The position numbers and the translations under genes are program-made. Positions 37,320 to 47,605 of a stretch of DNA of 64,000 nucleotides are shown piece after piece. Every line of letters starts with the position of its first letter. Positions within the stretch are counted from its first letter, which is position 1. The DNA lies in contig NZ_QSUN01000016.1 in assembly GCF_003438995.1 (NCBI RefSeq), positions 19,284-83,283 of the forward strand, in the 5' to 3' direction. The notes beneath the pieces were generated by a model. That model was given only the letters and a program-made list of their open reading frames with translations, ran no database searches and was not told where the DNA came from. The stretch is from Bacteroides sp. OM05-12. GTDB lineage: Bacteria > Bacteroidota > Bacteroidia > Bacteroidales > Bacteroidaceae.

Positions 37320-38480
37320 TTACATCAAGAAACCTAATAGGATACCGGCAGCAACAGCTGAACCGATAACACCGGCAACATTCGGACCCATAGCATGCAT
37401 CAACAGATAGTTGGTCGGATCATATTCCAAACCTACTACTTGTGAGATACGTGCGGAATCGGGAACGGCAGACACACCGGCATTTCCGATAAGTGGATTG
37501 ATCTTGTTGTCTTTCTTCAATATCAGGTTGAATAGTTTCACAAAGATTACTCCGGAAGCTGTTGCGATAACAAATGATAAAGCTCCTAAAGCAAATATCT
37601 TCACTGAATCGAGTGTTAAGAACTCGGATGCTTGAGTGGAAGCACCTACTGTTAAACCTAATAATATAGTAATCGTATCGATTAGCGGACCACGTGCCGT
37701 TTCTGCTAAACGACGGGTTACTCCACTTTCTTTCAATAAGTTACCGAAGAACAACATTCCTAACAATGGTAAACCGGATGGCACTAAGAAACAAGTAAGT
37801 AACAAACCGATAATCGGGAATATTACTTTTTCTGTATGAGAAACGGCACGAGGAGGTCTCATACGGATGACACGTTCTTTCTTGGTTGTTAGTAATCGCA
37901 TGATAGGCGGTTGTATAACAGGAACCAATGCCATATATGAATATGCCGAGACAGCAATCGCTCCCATCAAGTTAGGTGCAAGTTTGGATGAAAGGAAGAT
38001 GGCGGTAGGTCCGTCTGCACCACCGATGATACCGATAGCACCTGCCTGCATAGGGTCAAATCCCATTTCCAATGCAATCATATAGGCTCCGAAGATACCG
38101 AATTGTGCTGCGGCACCAATGAGCATTAGTTTTGGATTCGATATCAGTGCCGAGAAGTCGGTCATTGCTCCGATTCCGAGGAAAATCAATGGTGGATACC
38201 AACCTGATGTCACTCCCTGATATAGAATGTTAAGTACAGAACCTTCTTCATAAATGCCGACTTTTAAACCGGCTTCCATGTTGAAAGGAATATTACCAAT
38301 GAGGATACCGAAACCAATAGGAATCAGCAGCATCGGTTCAAACTCTTTAGCTACTGCTAAATAGATGAACACCAAACCGATTGCTAGCATGATTATATGT
38401 CCGGTTGTTGCATTGGCAAAACCGGTATATGTCCAGAAATCGGCAAGGTTATTTCCTAAGAATGTTACGAATTCTCCCAT
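37320..38480 (-). CDS. Na+-translocating decarboxylase, beta subunit
   Basis: The 386-residue membrane protein has about nine or more helices. It decarboxylates carboxybiotin and pumps Na+ out. Hallmarks are GGADGPTAIFLSSKLAP, with the conserved Asp for Na+/H+, and NPLIGNAGVSAVPDSARIS. It is last in the operon epimerase - carboxyltransferase - gamma/LTD - biotin carrier - beta; the gap to the biotin-carrier gene is 1 bp. With the carboxyltransferase it forms methylmalonyl-CoA decarboxylase, the propionate-forming step of succinate fermentation. Oxaloacetate as substrate is the less likely alternative. Confidence 0.92.
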   Translation of the reverse strand: MGEFVTFLGNNLADFWTYTGFANATTGHIIMLAIGLVFIYLAVAKEFEPMLLIPIGFGILIGNIPFNMEAGLKVGIYEEGSVLNILYQGVTSGWYPPLIFLGIGAMTDFSALISNPKLMLIGAAAQFGIFGAYMIALEMGFDPMQAGAIGIIGGADGPTAIFLSSKLAPNLMGAIAVSAYSYMALVPVIQPPIMRLLTTKKERVIRMRPPRAVSHTEKVIFPIIGLLLTCFLVPSGLPLLGMLFFGNLLKESGVTRRLAETARGPLIDTITILLGLTVGASTQASEFLTLDSVKIFALGALSFVIATASGVIFVKLFNLILKKDNKINPLIGNAGVSAVPDSARISQVVGLEYDPTNYLLMHAMGPNVAGVIGSAVAAGILLGFLM

Positions 38481-38481
38481 A

Positions 38482-38928
38482 TTATTCGATGATTATGAGG
38501 TCAGTACCTTCGAGAACAGAATCCCCTTTGCTAACATTGATAGCTGCAATCTTACCATCCTTGTCCGCATTGATGTTATTTTCCATCTTCATTGCTTCAA
38601 GGATAATGATTGTTTGTCCTCTTTTTACAGTATCTCCTACGTTTACTTTGATATCAAGAATGACACCCGGTAGCGGAGATTTGACTCCTGATTTACCTGT
38701 AGATGCCGCAGCCGGTTTTGCTACAGGAGCTGTTGGAGCTGAAACTGGAGCTGAGGCAGCAGGAGCTGCCGGCCGTGCAACTGGTTTCGGAGTTGCTTTT
38801 TTAATTACTTTTTCCATCTCCACATTATATGGAGTGCCATTTACTTCAACGTGAGCGATATTGTCTTCAATGTCACCGATTGTAACTTTATATACGTTAC
38901 CGTTGATTGTATATTTATATTCTTTCAT
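38482..38928 (-). CDS. Biotin carrier protein of the decarboxylase
   Basis: The 148-residue protein has an N-terminal beta-rich part (1-42), an Ala/Pro-rich flexible linker (about 44-80) and a biotinyl domain (about 82-148) with ILEAMKMENN; the biotinylated residue is Lys114. It carries CO2 as carboxybiotin from the carboxyltransferase to the membrane beta subunit. Its place between gamma and beta genes fits this role. Confidence 0.93.
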   Translation of the reverse strand: MKEYKYTINGNVYKVTIGDIEDNIAHVEVNGTPYNVEMEKVIKKATPKPVARPAAPAASAPVSAPTAPVAKPAAASTGKSGVKSPLPGVILDIKVNVGDTVKRGQTIIILEAMKMENNINADKDGKIAAINVSKGDSVLEGTDLIIIE

Positions 38929-38955
38929 CGTTTTTTCTTTAATCGTTAGTAATTG

Positions 38956-39888
38956 TTACTTTCTATGCGGGGTTTCGCGAAGTGTATATATCTTAGAACT
39001 CCATGGAGAATATGTACGTTTTACCTTATTAATGGTAAGAATCGTATTTTCCACATCGTGTACATCACTTTGCAACTCGTGCATAGCCAAAGCTATTGCT
39101 GCGTAAACTTCACCCGGACTTTCTCCTAGATTTGCATCTTTAGCTTCTTTCTTATCTGTAATACCTTGAGCTTTCATCGCATTACGCTTACTTAGGTTAG
39201 TTGCAACTGTGCCAACAATCTTAAATAAGATGAAAAGAAGAATTAAGCCGCAGAATACTACACTCATAGCAGAAATGGACATACCTATACCAACACTATC
39301 ATGCTCTTCAAACTTTTCTTGTTTGGCGTTTGAATCAATTGTTTTATTATTGGTACTTGGGGTAACGTATTTGTCACCTGTTCCATCTTTTATTTCCCAT
39401 TTATCAGAAGCATCACTGACACGTCCGTATGATTGGTTGGCTTGTAATGTTCCCGCAGGGATAACAATTTGGTCTAACAGCTTATTGCCTGAGTCGTACA
39501 ATCCAATCCAGTTGTTTGTTTCCGGATTCAATACGAAATTCGTATGGAATGTACCGCGTCGGGGTTCTCCATCTGCCCATAAGAGAGCATGCTGGCGTGG
39601 CTTTATTTGAGTTAGTATATCACCTTTTGGGATGAAATAGCTAATTGTATCTCCCGGAGTGCTGCTTGCTTTTAATCTGAATGCTGCAAGGTCTGCACTT
39701 CCGTATGATCTGTTAAATATTTCAATCCATGCACTATGACATCCGTAGTCGTCTTGATAGTTGTTCTCATTGAGGATCAACACTTCGTTCAATAATAATT
39801 TTGACTTTGTGTTTGATTCCCCACAAGAACTTAGACCCAACCCCAGCGTTAGTAGCAGTGAAAGAAATATTCCTGTTTTTTTCTTCAT
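38956..39888 (-). CDS. OadG-type gamma subunit fused to a lamin-tail lipoprotein domain
   Basis: The 310-residue protein has a lipoprotein signal (LGLSSC, Cys22) and a lamin-tail (LTD) beta-sandwich (about 30-170: LLLNEVLILNENNY, AWIEIFNRSYGS, NNWIGLYDSGNKLLDQIVI). A transmembrane helix follows (about 203-228: SISAMSVVFCGLILLFILFK), then a cytoplasmic gamma-like tail (SPGEVYAAIALAMHELQ). Ordinary gamma subunits have only about 80-100 residues, the helix and tail. The extra extracytoplasmic domain is a fusion of unknown use. The gene sits between the carboxyltransferase and biotin-carrier genes. Confidence 0.82.
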   Translation of the reverse strand: MKKKTGIFLSLLLTLGLGLSSCGESNTKSKLLLNEVLILNENNYQDDYGCHSAWIEIFNRSYGSADLAAFRLKASSTPGDTISYFIPKGDILTQIKPRQHALLWADGEPRRGTFHTNFVLNPETNNWIGLYDSGNKLLDQIVIPAGTLQANQSYGRVSDASDKWEIKDGTGDKYVTPSTNNKTIDSNAKQEKFEEHDSVGIGMSISAMSVVFCGLILLFILFKIVGTVATNLSKRNAMKAQGITDKKEAKDANLGESPGEVYAAIALAMHELQSDVHDVENTILTINKVKRTYSPWSSKIYTLRETPHRK

Positions 39889-39916
39889 AATTGTCTTTGT
39901 TTAAATACGACTTGAA

Positions 39917-41470
39917 TTACAATGGAATATTACCATGCTTCTTGGCAGGGTTTGTCAGTTTCTTAGTTTGCAACTGTTGCAATGCGCGAATGATACGGAA
40001 ACGAGTGTTTCTCGGTTCGATAACATCGTCAATGTAACCATATTTAGCTGCATTATAAGGATTAGCAAATAGTTTAGTGTATTCAGCTTCTTTTTCTGCC
40101 ATGAATGCAGCCGGATCTGCCGCTTCTTTTGCTTCTTTTGCATAAAGAACCTCAACGGCACCTGCACCACCCATCACTGCAATTTCTGCTGTAGGCCATG
40201 CATAGTTCATGTCACCACGAAGTTGTTTACAACTCATTACGATGTGAGAACCACCATAAGATTTACGCAATGTAATGGTTACTTTAGGTACTGTTGCTTC
40301 ACCGTAAGCATAAAGTAATTTAGCACCGTGAAGGATTACGCCATTGTATTCCTGACCTGTACCCGGAAGGAATCCCGGAACGTCTACCAATGAAACAATA
40401 GGAATATTGAATGCATCGCAGAAACGAACGAAGCGTCCACCTTTACGTGAAGCGTTGCTATCAAGTACACCTGCTAAATATTTAGGTTGGTTGGCTACAA
40501 TACCGACTGATTGTCCGTTGAAACGTGCGAAACCGATAATTATGTTCTTGGCATAGTCCTTTTGAACTTCCAAAAATTCTCCGTTATCTACAATCGCAGC
40601 GATAACTTCATACATATCGTATGGTTTGTTGGGGCTGTCAGGGATAATTTCATTTAAAGAATCCTCCAAACGGTCGATAGGATCATTACATTCTACCAAA
40701 GGAGCTTCTTCCAAATTGTTTTGAGGTATATAGCTGAGAAGACTACGGATTAAAGCTAAACCTTCTTCTTCTGTTTTTGCTGTAAAGTGGGTTACTCCGG
40801 ATTTGGTTGAGTGAACGCTTGCACCACCAAGGTTTTCCTGAGATACATCTTCACCGGTTACGGTCTTTACCACTTTCGGTCCGGTAAGGAACATATAAGA
40901 AGTACCTTCCATCATCAAAGTAAAGTCGGTCAAAGCAGGAGAATATACGGCACCACCGGCACAAGGGCCGAAAATACCTGAGATTTGTGGAATAACACCG
41001 GAAGCAAGAATATTACGTTGGAAGATTTCCGCATATCCGCCTAAAGCGTTGATACCTTCCTGAATACGAGCACCACCCGAGTCATTGATACCGATACATG
41101 GAGCGCCCATCTTCATAGCCATATCCATGACCTTACATATTTTTAATGCCATTGTTTCAGACAAAGAACCTCCGAATACGGTAAAGTCCTGTGCGAAAAC
41201 ATATACTAATCTTCCATCAATTGTTCCGTATCCAGTAACAACACCGTCACCAAGGAAAGATTTCTTTTCTTGTCCGAAGTTAGTACATCTGTGCTTAACA
41301 AACATATCCAGCTCTTCGAAACTGCCTTCATCAAGAAGCATCGCAATACGTTCGCGAGCAGTGTATTTTCCTTTAGCGTGTTGCTTTTCAATAGCTTTTT
41401 CGCCACCGCCTAAGCGAGCCTGTGCACGTAGCTCAATCAGCTCTTTTACTTTTTCAAGTTGGTTACTCAT
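39917..41470 (-). CDS. mmdA: Methylmalonyl-CoA decarboxylase, carboxyltransferase subunit
   Basis: The 517-residue acyl-CoA carboxyltransferase belongs to the propionyl-CoA carboxylase beta family. It moves CO2 from (S)-methylmalonyl-CoA to biotin. The two crotonase-like halves carry [16 protein letters not shown] and [17 protein letters not shown] in the N-half, and [16 protein letters not shown] and [13 protein letters not shown] in the C-half. It is preceded by the epimerase gene (30 bp) and followed by gamma, biotin carrier and beta, so the decarboxylase call is better than propionyl-CoA carboxylase; no biotin carboxylase gene is present. Confidence 0.92.
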   Translation of the reverse strand: MSNQLEKVKELIELRAQARLGGGEKAIEKQHAKGKYTARERIAMLLDEGSFEELDMFVKHRCTNFGQEKKSFLGDGVVTGYGTIDGRLVYVFAQDFTVFGGSLSETMALKICKVMDMAMKMGAPCIGINDSGGARIQEGINALGGYAEIFQRNILASGVIPQISGIFGPCAGGAVYSPALTDFTLMMEGTSYMFLTGPKVVKTVTGEDVSQENLGGASVHSTKSGVTHFTAKTEEEGLALIRSLLSYIPQNNLEEAPLVECNDPIDRLEDSLNEIIPDSPNKPYDMYEVIAAIVDNGEFLEVQKDYAKNIIIGFARFNGQSVGIVANQPKYLAGVLDSNASRKGGRFVRFCDAFNIPIVSLVDVPGFLPGTGQEYNGVILHGAKLLYAYGEATVPKVTITLRKSYGGSHIVMSCKQLRGDMNYAWPTAEIAVMGGAGAVEVLYAKEAKEAADPAAFMAEKEAEYTKLFANPYNAAKYGYIDDVIEPRNTRFRIIRALQQLQTKKLTNPAKKHGNIPL

Positions 41471-41500
41471 GAATTTGTTATTTAATTATGGATTATAATA

Positions 41501-41905
41501 TTATTTCTCACAAAGTTCTGTTAATACTCCTAATGTGGATTTAGGGTGTAAGAATGCAATGTGCAAACCTTCAGCTCCTTTGCGGGGGGCTTTGTCTATC
41601 AAGCGTATGCCTTTTTCTTCTGCTTCAGCGAGCGCATTGGCAACTCCGTCTTCGATAGCAAATGCTACATGATGAACACCGGCACCTTTATTCTCTATAA
41701 ACTTAGCGATTGTACTCTCCGGGCTGGTTGGCTCAAGTAATTCGATTTTGGTATCACCTACTTTCAAAAAAGCTGTTTTCACTTTTTGGTCTTCAACGAC
41801 TTCAATATTATAACATTTTAGTCCTAAGACGTTTTCATAGTAAGGCAGTGCTTCTTCGATACTTTTTACAGCGATGCCTAAATGCTCGATGTGTGAGATC
41901 TTCAT
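41501..41905 (-). CDS. mce: Methylmalonyl-CoA epimerase
   Basis: The 134-residue vicinal-oxygen-chelate protein begins ISHIEHLGIAVKSIEEALPYYENVLGL, with metal ligand His in IEHLGIAV. It continues with KIELLEPTSPES, HHVAFAIED and HIAFLHPKSTLGVLTEL. It converts (R)- to (S)-methylmalonyl-CoA, supplying the next enzyme in the operon. It is the first gene of the operon. Confidence 0.95.
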   Translation of the reverse strand: MKISHIEHLGIAVKSIEEALPYYENVLGLKCYNIEVVEDQKVKTAFLKVGDTKIELLEPTSPESTIAKFIENKGAGVHHVAFAIEDGVANALAEAEEKGIRLIDKAPRKGAEGLHIAFLHPKSTLGVLTELCEK

Positions 41906-42049
41906 GGTTAATTATATTTTAGTTAGTAAACAGTTTGTATACTTGTCTTTAAACAGTACAAAGTAAGTCATTTTGAAATAAATAAAGAAATATTTCTTCA
42001 TTTTATTTTTTGCATCGTGGCTTTTGAATTCTTAATTCTGCTCTTTTAG

Positions 42050-42142
42050 TTCGTTTTGCCTTGGTGAGCCTTGCGTTTACCCGTGGGAAACCTGTTGTTT
42101 GACCATGGGCAAACGATAGGATTCCCATGGACAAACGATTCA
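42050..42142. repeat. Divergent member of the palindromic intergenic repeat
   Basis: CCATGGG (42103-42109) and CCCATGG (42124-42130) flank GCAAACGATAGGA, a 13-mer shared with the cores at 12 and 36 kb. The outer arms differ (CCATGG instead of CATACGGTC). It lies just after the stop of the TonB-receptor gene. Confidence 0.5.
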
Positions 42143-42179
42143 GATATACTGATGTTTGGATTCTGTGATACTGTACTTC

Positions 42180-44591
42180 TTAAAATTCGATAAGGATTCT
42201 TGCGTTTATTTGCCTGGATGTCAGATAATTGGGGACGGCGTATTGCTGGTTGTACACATCGGTTACCCAATAGTAAGAATTGACATTATTTATATCTAAG
42301 AGGTTGAACACATCGATTCCCAACCAGATATTCTTGAAACATCGACTTATTCTGCCTTGTTTGTCTCTGTTCTCGTTATCCAAAAGTCGGTAGGACATAC
42401 CGATATCTACTCGTTTGTAGGCAGGACTACGGAACACAGCTTGCTCGCGTCCGCTATGGGGAGGACCGAATGGCAGACCGTCAGCGAAAGTCGCTTTCAA
42501 GTTCATTTTCCATCGATCACTTTTCGGGAAGTAGTCACTAAAGTAGAATGATAAGCTATAACGTTGGTCGGTTGGACGAGGAATCCATGTGCCGTTTATT
42601 TTTTCTTTTGTCTGCATCAAACTAAAGCTTAGCCATGAATCCGTACCCGGCACGAATTCTCCGAACAGTTTCATGTCGATACCTGTGGCATATCCTCGTG
42701 ACATATTTCGACCGTAATAACTGATGCGCACGTTGTCTACATTATAAGGTACAAGATTGCTTAGAATCTTATAGTAAATCTCTGTGGTGAACTTGAATGG
42801 CCGGTTCATTGCCCGGAATTTATAGTCACCGGCTAAAACAAAATGAATGGAGCGTTGTGATTTGATATTTTTGTTCAGATTAACAATCGCTCTGCCGTTA
42901 ACGGTAGTCGTATCTCTGAATTCTTTATAAAATGGGGCTTGATAATACAAACCTGTCGCTGCCCGGAAAGTGAAATCTTCATTGAATTTCGGTATTAATG
43001 CTGCCGAGACACGAGGGCTGAATATAAATTCTTTGTTCCAGTCCCAATAACTGCCACGTATACCGCCTATTAGTGTAACTAATCCTATTTTTGAGGAGAA
43101 CTTATAGGTGTCTTGTGCGAAGAAAGAATACCTGTTGCTGCTTATCTCATTTTGAGAGGACAGATTATAGATGAGTTCCACATCGTTTGCAGTGTGGGGC
43201 AATGAGTATCCTGCAGAGTCGCGCATCTCCCATTCACGGAGTTTTTCTTTTATCTTTTCTTGTTTTAATTCTAATCCCCATTTAATTTGATGTCTTTTCA
43301 GCTGGCTGTTTCCTGTCAAGGCGTAGCTCTGTACTGTTGCAGTCAGATAGTTGCGGGCATGCTCCATATAGGTACCTACTCCTACGGTTTGATCTTCGCT
43401 TACTTCACCGTTTTCTCCTGTCTCATCCAATGCATTGAGCCAATATTGTCCGGTTATGTCATACGTTTCTTCCTCTTTAGTTTTGAAAGCTGACATTTGA
43501 AACGTAATGTCGTTGTATTTGTTAAACCGATGCGTCAGGTTTATAGAGCCGAAATATGTACGGAATAAATCCTTTTCCTGTCCGTCGAAATAAACCTTGA
43601 ATTCCTTGACGGATTCTAGTGTACCGAACTTCGTGGTACGGTCTTCCGGTTTAAAATTATAATGGTTTTGTGAGAAGTTACCAATGAAACCGACTTCCCA
43701 ACGTTTGTTGGGGGAGTAAGTCATATAAGTTTGGTAATCAACGAAATTAGGATTGTATTCGCCTTTGGTATCCAAACTTCCCAATAAGTAGCGATTGGTT
43801 TTATAACGAACCCCGTTTGTCATTGAGAAATGTCTGGTAGCAAAGCCTACATAGGCACTTCCGCCCAACAAACTGACAGAACCACTCGCTTCAAAGCGCG
43901 TTGGCTTTTTGTAGGTTATATCTAATACTGACGCCATCTTGTCTCCGTATTTAGCTTCATAGCCACCCGCCGAAAAGCCTATGTTTTCTACCATATCCGG
44001 ATTGATGAAACTTAACCCTTCTTGTTGTCCGGAACGGATTAATAAAGGACGATACACTTCTACTCCGTTCACATAAACGATGTTTTCATCAAAGCTACCT
44101 CCGCGTACGTTATATTGGGAGCTTAACTCGTTGTTTGAGCTGACTCCGGCTTGAGTAGCGATAAAGGACTCTACACTTCCCCCGGTAGCATCAGGCATCA
44201 GGCGTGCACCTTTTAAATCTAATTGCGCAGTAGAACTGGTTTGCCTCTTGCTTTCGGTAATGGTTACTTCTCCTAATTCATATTCGGAATTTGGAAGCAT
44301 TACATTCAGCGTGATATTACCGTGTGGGTTTCTTAATATCTTTTTTCTGGTTTGATATCCCAGCATTGAATAGACTATAACAACGGTGTCTTTGCTGGAT
44401 ACGGTCAAAGAATAACGTCCTTTCAAATCACTGACTGTTCCGATAAGTTGTTTCTCCACATGGATATTGACTATTTCCAGCGGATTACCTTCTTCGTCCG
44501 TGACTAGACCCGATACCTTTGCTTTTCCCTGCGCTAAGATTCCTATAGAGGATAATATAAATAAAAGTGCTATTAACGCACGTAATTTCAT
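42180..44591 (-). CDS. TonB-dependent receptor with carboxypeptidase-like N-domain
   Basis: The 803-residue outer-membrane protein has a signal peptide (1-20), a carboxypeptidase-regulatory domain (about 25-105, KVSGLVTDEEGNPLEIVNIHV) and a plug (about 115-225, with QYNVRGGSFDENIVYVNGVEVYRP). The barrel is shorter than that of SusC and ends ARILIEF. There is no SusD partner and no glycan enzymes nearby, so the cargo is unknown; metal complexes, cofactors or peptides are all possible. Confidence 0.85.
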   Translation of the reverse strand: MKLRALIALLFILSSIGILAQGKAKVSGLVTDEEGNPLEIVNIHVEKQLIGTVSDLKGRYSLTVSSKDTVVIVYSMLGYQTRKKILRNPHGNITLNVMLPNSEYELGEVTITESKRQTSSTAQLDLKGARLMPDATGGSVESFIATQAGVSSNNELSSQYNVRGGSFDENIVYVNGVEVYRPLLIRSGQQEGLSFINPDMVENIGFSAGGYEAKYGDKMASVLDITYKKPTRFEASGSVSLLGGSAYVGFATRHFSMTNGVRYKTNRYLLGSLDTKGEYNPNFVDYQTYMTYSPNKRWEVGFIGNFSQNHYNFKPEDRTTKFGTLESVKEFKVYFDGQEKDLFRTYFGSINLTHRFNKYNDITFQMSAFKTKEEETYDITGQYWLNALDETGENGEVSEDQTVGVGTYMEHARNYLTATVQSYALTGNSQLKRHQIKWGLELKQEKIKEKLREWEMRDSAGYSLPHTANDVELIYNLSSQNEISSNRYSFFAQDTYKFSSKIGLVTLIGGIRGSYWDWNKEFIFSPRVSAALIPKFNEDFTFRAATGLYYQAPFYKEFRDTTTVNGRAIVNLNKNIKSQRSIHFVLAGDYKFRAMNRPFKFTTEIYYKILSNLVPYNVDNVRISYYGRNMSRGYATGIDMKLFGEFVPGTDSWLSFSLMQTKEKINGTWIPRPTDQRYSLSFYFSDYFPKSDRWKMNLKATFADGLPFGPPHSGREQAVFRSPAYKRVDIGMSYRLLDNENRDKQGRISRCFKNIWLGIDVFNLLDINNVNSYYWVTDVYNQQYAVPNYLTSRQINARILIEF

Positions 44592-44635
44592 AGTTCGTCT
44601 TTCTTTAATGTATAGTGTATAACGTAAAAAAAAGA

Positions 44636-45619
44636 TTATACGTATATCTTCTCTAATAATTTATTTAAAAAATTCCATTGAAAACGGAACCATCTTCGTG
44701 TACTACTCTGCTTTCCTCCGAAACGAAGGATAAAATCTCGATAACCATGTTCTCTAAATGGTAATCCCGCATCCATAAACTCTAAGTGTTGGTATTTATG
44801 TTCGTAAGAGTATTCGACCGCTTTCCATACGGCAAGGATGCCCGGGTACTGTTTCGCATAAGTTTTTCTCATACCGCCGGAGAAGAGCAAGTATGCGTCA
44901 TCACCGGAAAATAAGCAAACAGAGCCGCCAATTATTTTGTTTTTGTATTTTACAATGAATATCTTGGCAATTTCAGAGAGACGCTTATCCTTGACGATGA
45001 CCCGGAAGAAGTTGGGGTCGGGAAAATGCTTTTGTATATGTGCTGAATAGTTTTTACTTAACATTTTTGCGAAGCTCATAATTTCTTCTTCTGTTTTTGC
45101 TTCACTTATCGTTGCACCATTTTGAATCCCTTTCTTTATTTGTCGTCTACGGGATTCGCTAATTCTTTGCATAGGCTGTTTAAGGCTGTGAAGTGAGTTT
45201 CTTACCCGTAGCCAATTAATCGGGAAATAATTATTGTTTCTGAAGTATTTGTAGCCGAATAAAGAATTATCCAGATTGCGGAACTCTATTAAAAAGGATT
45301 TTCTTAGCGCTTCAAGGGTTATATGTTCCAGCATTTCACCAAAAACACTTTCTTTATCAATTGTTTCATCAAAATATTCTCCTGTTCCATAGATCTCGCA
45401 ACGTTTGATAAAAGAAGGGGGAAACATTCGTTTCGATTTTCTGATTACGGCTAAAAGTTTTGCAACAGGTTTGTTATCGGCATATACTACGATTAAAAAA
45501 GGTTCGTATCCGGATGTTGCTTCATAAATAAGAAACAGTCCTTTGGAATGGAATATATTGTTCCCCGGTAATTCCGGGATTTGATTTCCTTCGTAATATG
45601 TGGTGAGTTGCAATAACAT
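44636..45619 (-). CDS. FemAB/GNAT-like acyltransferase
   Basis: The 327-residue cytoplasmic protein shows the FemAB-type double GNAT look: SRRRQIKKGIQNGATISEAKTEEEI, then KIIGGSVCLFSGDDAYLLFSGGMRK and ILAVWKAVEYSYEHKYQHLEFMDAGLP. Such proteins transfer aminoacyl or acetyl groups, for example in cell wall or surface glycan building. Substrate is unknown. It lies 44 bp upstream of the TonB receptor gene on the same strand. Confidence 0.65.
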   Translation of the reverse strand: MLLQLTTYYEGNQIPELPGNNIFHSKGLFLIYEATSGYEPFLIVVYADNKPVAKLLAVIRKSKRMFPPSFIKRCEIYGTGEYFDETIDKESVFGEMLEHITLEALRKSFLIEFRNLDNSLFGYKYFRNNNYFPINWLRVRNSLHSLKQPMQRISESRRRQIKKGIQNGATISEAKTEEEIMSFAKMLSKNYSAHIQKHFPDPNFFRVIVKDKRLSEIAKIFIVKYKNKIIGGSVCLFSGDDAYLLFSGGMRKTYAKQYPGILAVWKAVEYSYEHKYQHLEFMDAGLPFREHGYRDFILRFGGKQSSTRRWFRFQWNFLNKLLEKIYV

Positions 45620-45719
45620 AGTGTTTGCAAATTTATTATTTTTTGTTTATGATTCCACATTCTAGTTGTATATTTGTACAAAATAATCTAGCGAATTAAA
45701 ACTTTATACAATAGATGAT

Positions 45720-46256
45720 ATGGAAAATTTCAGTGAATTAATAGAAAACAGACGCAGTATGAGAAAGTTCACTTCCGATGAATTGACTCAAGAAGAGGTG
45801 GTCGCTTTGTTAAAAGTCGGCTTAATGTCTCCTTCGTCCAAGCGTACTAATTGCTGGCAGTTTATAGCAGTAGATGATAAAGAAGTCTTGAAAAAACTGT
45901 CTCTTTGCAAAGAGCAAAGCGCAAGTTTTATAGCAGATGCGGCTTTAGCTATTGTTGTTGTTGCAGATCCTTTGGCCAGTGATGTCTGGATAGAGGATGC
46001 TTCAATTGCTTCTATTATAATTCAGCTTCAGGCAGAAGATTTAGGCTTGGGTAGTTGTTGGGTACAAGTTCGTGAGCGTTTTACTGCGGAAGGAATACCT
46101 TCTGACGAATATGTTCGTAACCTTTTGGATGTTCCATTGCAATTACAGGTGCTTTCTGTTATAGCAGTCGGACATAAAGGTATGGAACGTAAACCTTTTA
46201 ATGAAGAGCATCTTCAATGGGAAAAGATCCATATAAATAAATATGGTGGTAAATAA
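45720..46256 (+). CDS. Nitroreductase-family flavoprotein
   Basis: The 178-residue protein has the FMN-binding start ELIENRRSMRKFTSDELTQEEVVALLKVG and LMSPSSKRTNCWQF, and the dimer/FMN pattern DLGLGSCWVQVRER, VLSVIAVGHKG. It reduces nitro or related compounds with NAD(P)H; the physiological substrate is unknown. It is first in a run of four plus-strand genes with short or overlapping junctions. Confidence 0.88.
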   Translation: MENFSELIENRRSMRKFTSDELTQEEVVALLKVGLMSPSSKRTNCWQFIAVDDKEVLKKLSLCKEQSASFIADAALAIVVVADPLASDVWIEDASIASIIIQLQAEDLGLGSCWVQVRERFTAEGIPSDEYVRNLLDVPLQLQVLSVIAVGHKGMERKPFNEEHLQWEKIHINKYGGK

Positions 46257-47061
46257 GCTGATGGAGAAGGAGAAAAGTTTGCATAAAATAGTATTGATAG
46301 GGGCGGGAAACTTAGCCACCAACTTAGGAAAAGTATTGGTGTCCAAGGGATATTCTGTTGTACAAGTTTATAGTCGGACGGAAGAGTCGGCAAAGAATCT
46401 GGCCACAACATTGTCTGCTGCATATACCACTTCATTGGATGAGGTAAGAAAGGATGCGACGTTGTATATTGTTTCTTTAAAAGATTCGGCTTTAATAGAA
46501 CTGCTTCCTGAAATTGTTGCTGACAAGCAAGACTCTTTTTTTGTCCATACTGCGGGTAGCATATCAATGGATATATGGAAAGGATATGTGAAACATTATG
46601 GAGTCTTTTATCCGATGCAGACTTTTAGTAAATCAAGAGAAGTAGACTTCTGTCGGATTCCTATCTTTTTGGAGGCAAATGAACCATCGGGGTTAAGTAT
46701 TCTTCGAGAAATAGCAAATGAGTTGTCTGTTTCAGTTCATGAGGTATCTTCAGAGCAACGACGCTATTTGCATTTGTCTGCTGTGTTTGCTTGTAATTTT
46801 ACCAATCACATGTATACATTGACAGAAAAGCTTCTGCATAAATATGGAATACCTTTTGATGTAATGCTGCCTTTGATAGATGAAACAGCCAATAAAATAC
46901 ATGAACTCTCTCCGGAAAAGGCGCAGACCGGCCCTGCCATCAGGTATGATCTGAATGTAATAAACAAACAGTTGGAACTCCTTTCAGATGAACCTGAGAT
47001 GCGTCAACTTTATGAATTGATTAGTAAAGATATTCATCGTATAAATGAAAATAAACGATAG
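46243..47061 (+). CDS. Rossmann-fold DUF2520 protein
   Basis: The 272-residue protein starts with a dinucleotide-binding site, [17 protein letters not shown], and continues with [17 protein letters not shown]. The C-terminal helical part (about 150-272) carries [22 protein letters not shown], as in DUF2520/ProC-like dehydrogenases. An NAD(P)-dependent reductase role is expected, substrate unknown. The start at 46243 overlaps the upstream gene by 14 bp; ATG 46261 is an equally good alternative and would remove six residues. Confidence 0.8.
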   Translation: MVVNKLMEKEKSLHKIVLIGAGNLATNLGKVLVSKGYSVVQVYSRTEESAKNLATTLSAAYTTSLDEVRKDATLYIVSLKDSALIELLPEIVADKQDSFFVHTAGSISMDIWKGYVKHYGVFYPMQTFSKSREVDFCRIPIFLEANEPSGLSILREIANELSVSVHEVSSEQRRYLHLSAVFACNFTNHMYTLTEKLLHKYGIPFDVMLPLIDETANKIHELSPEKAQTGPAIRYDLNVINKQLELLSDEPEMRQLYELISKDIHRINENKR

Positions 47062-47063
47062 AA

Positions 47064-47585
47064 ATGAGTAATATAGATTATGATTTAAGAAAGATAAAAG
47101 TATTGGCTTTCGATGTCGATGGAGTGTTGAGTAAGGAAACGATTTCACTGCATCCGTCCGGTGAACCGATGCGTACGATTAATATAAAGGATGGTTATGC
47201 TTTACAGTTAGCGGTAAAACGTGGTTTTCAACTCGCTATTATTACCGGAGGCAGGGGAGAAGCAACTCGGATTCGTTATGAAGGTCTTGGTATTCAAGAT
47301 GTTTATATGGGAGCAGCTGTTAAGACAAACGAATATGCTCAATTAAAGAAGAAATATGATTTGCAGGATGAAGAAATAATGTATATGGGAGATGATATTC
47401 CTGATTATGAGGTCATGTCTTTGTGCGGATTACCTTGCTGCCCTGCTGATGCTGCGCCTGAAATAAAAGAAATAGCTAAATATATTTCTCATCGTAATGG
47501 TGGAGATGGTTGTTGTCGTGATGTGGTAGAACAGGTGCTAAAGTCGCAGGGAAAATGGATGTCTCATGACGCTTTTGGCTGGTAA
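47064..47585 (+). CDS. kdsC: KDO-8-phosphate phosphatase
   Basis: The 173-residue HAD-superfamily enzyme of class C0 has no cap. Motif I is [11 protein letters not shown], motif [10 protein letters not shown], and motif [18 protein letters not shown]. It frees 3-deoxy-D-manno-octulosonate for lipopolysaccharide core synthesis. It starts 2 bp after the previous stop and is followed 20 bp later by maf. Confidence 0.9.
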   Translation: MSNIDYDLRKIKVLAFDVDGVLSKETISLHPSGEPMRTINIKDGYALQLAVKRGFQLAIITGGRGEATRIRYEGLGIQDVYMGAAVKTNEYAQLKKKYDLQDEEIMYMGDDIPDYEVMSLCGLPCCPADAAPEIKEIAKYISHRNGGDGCCRDVVEQVLKSQGKWMSHDAFGW

Positions 47586-47605
47586 TAATTAAATAAGGAA
47601 TACAG

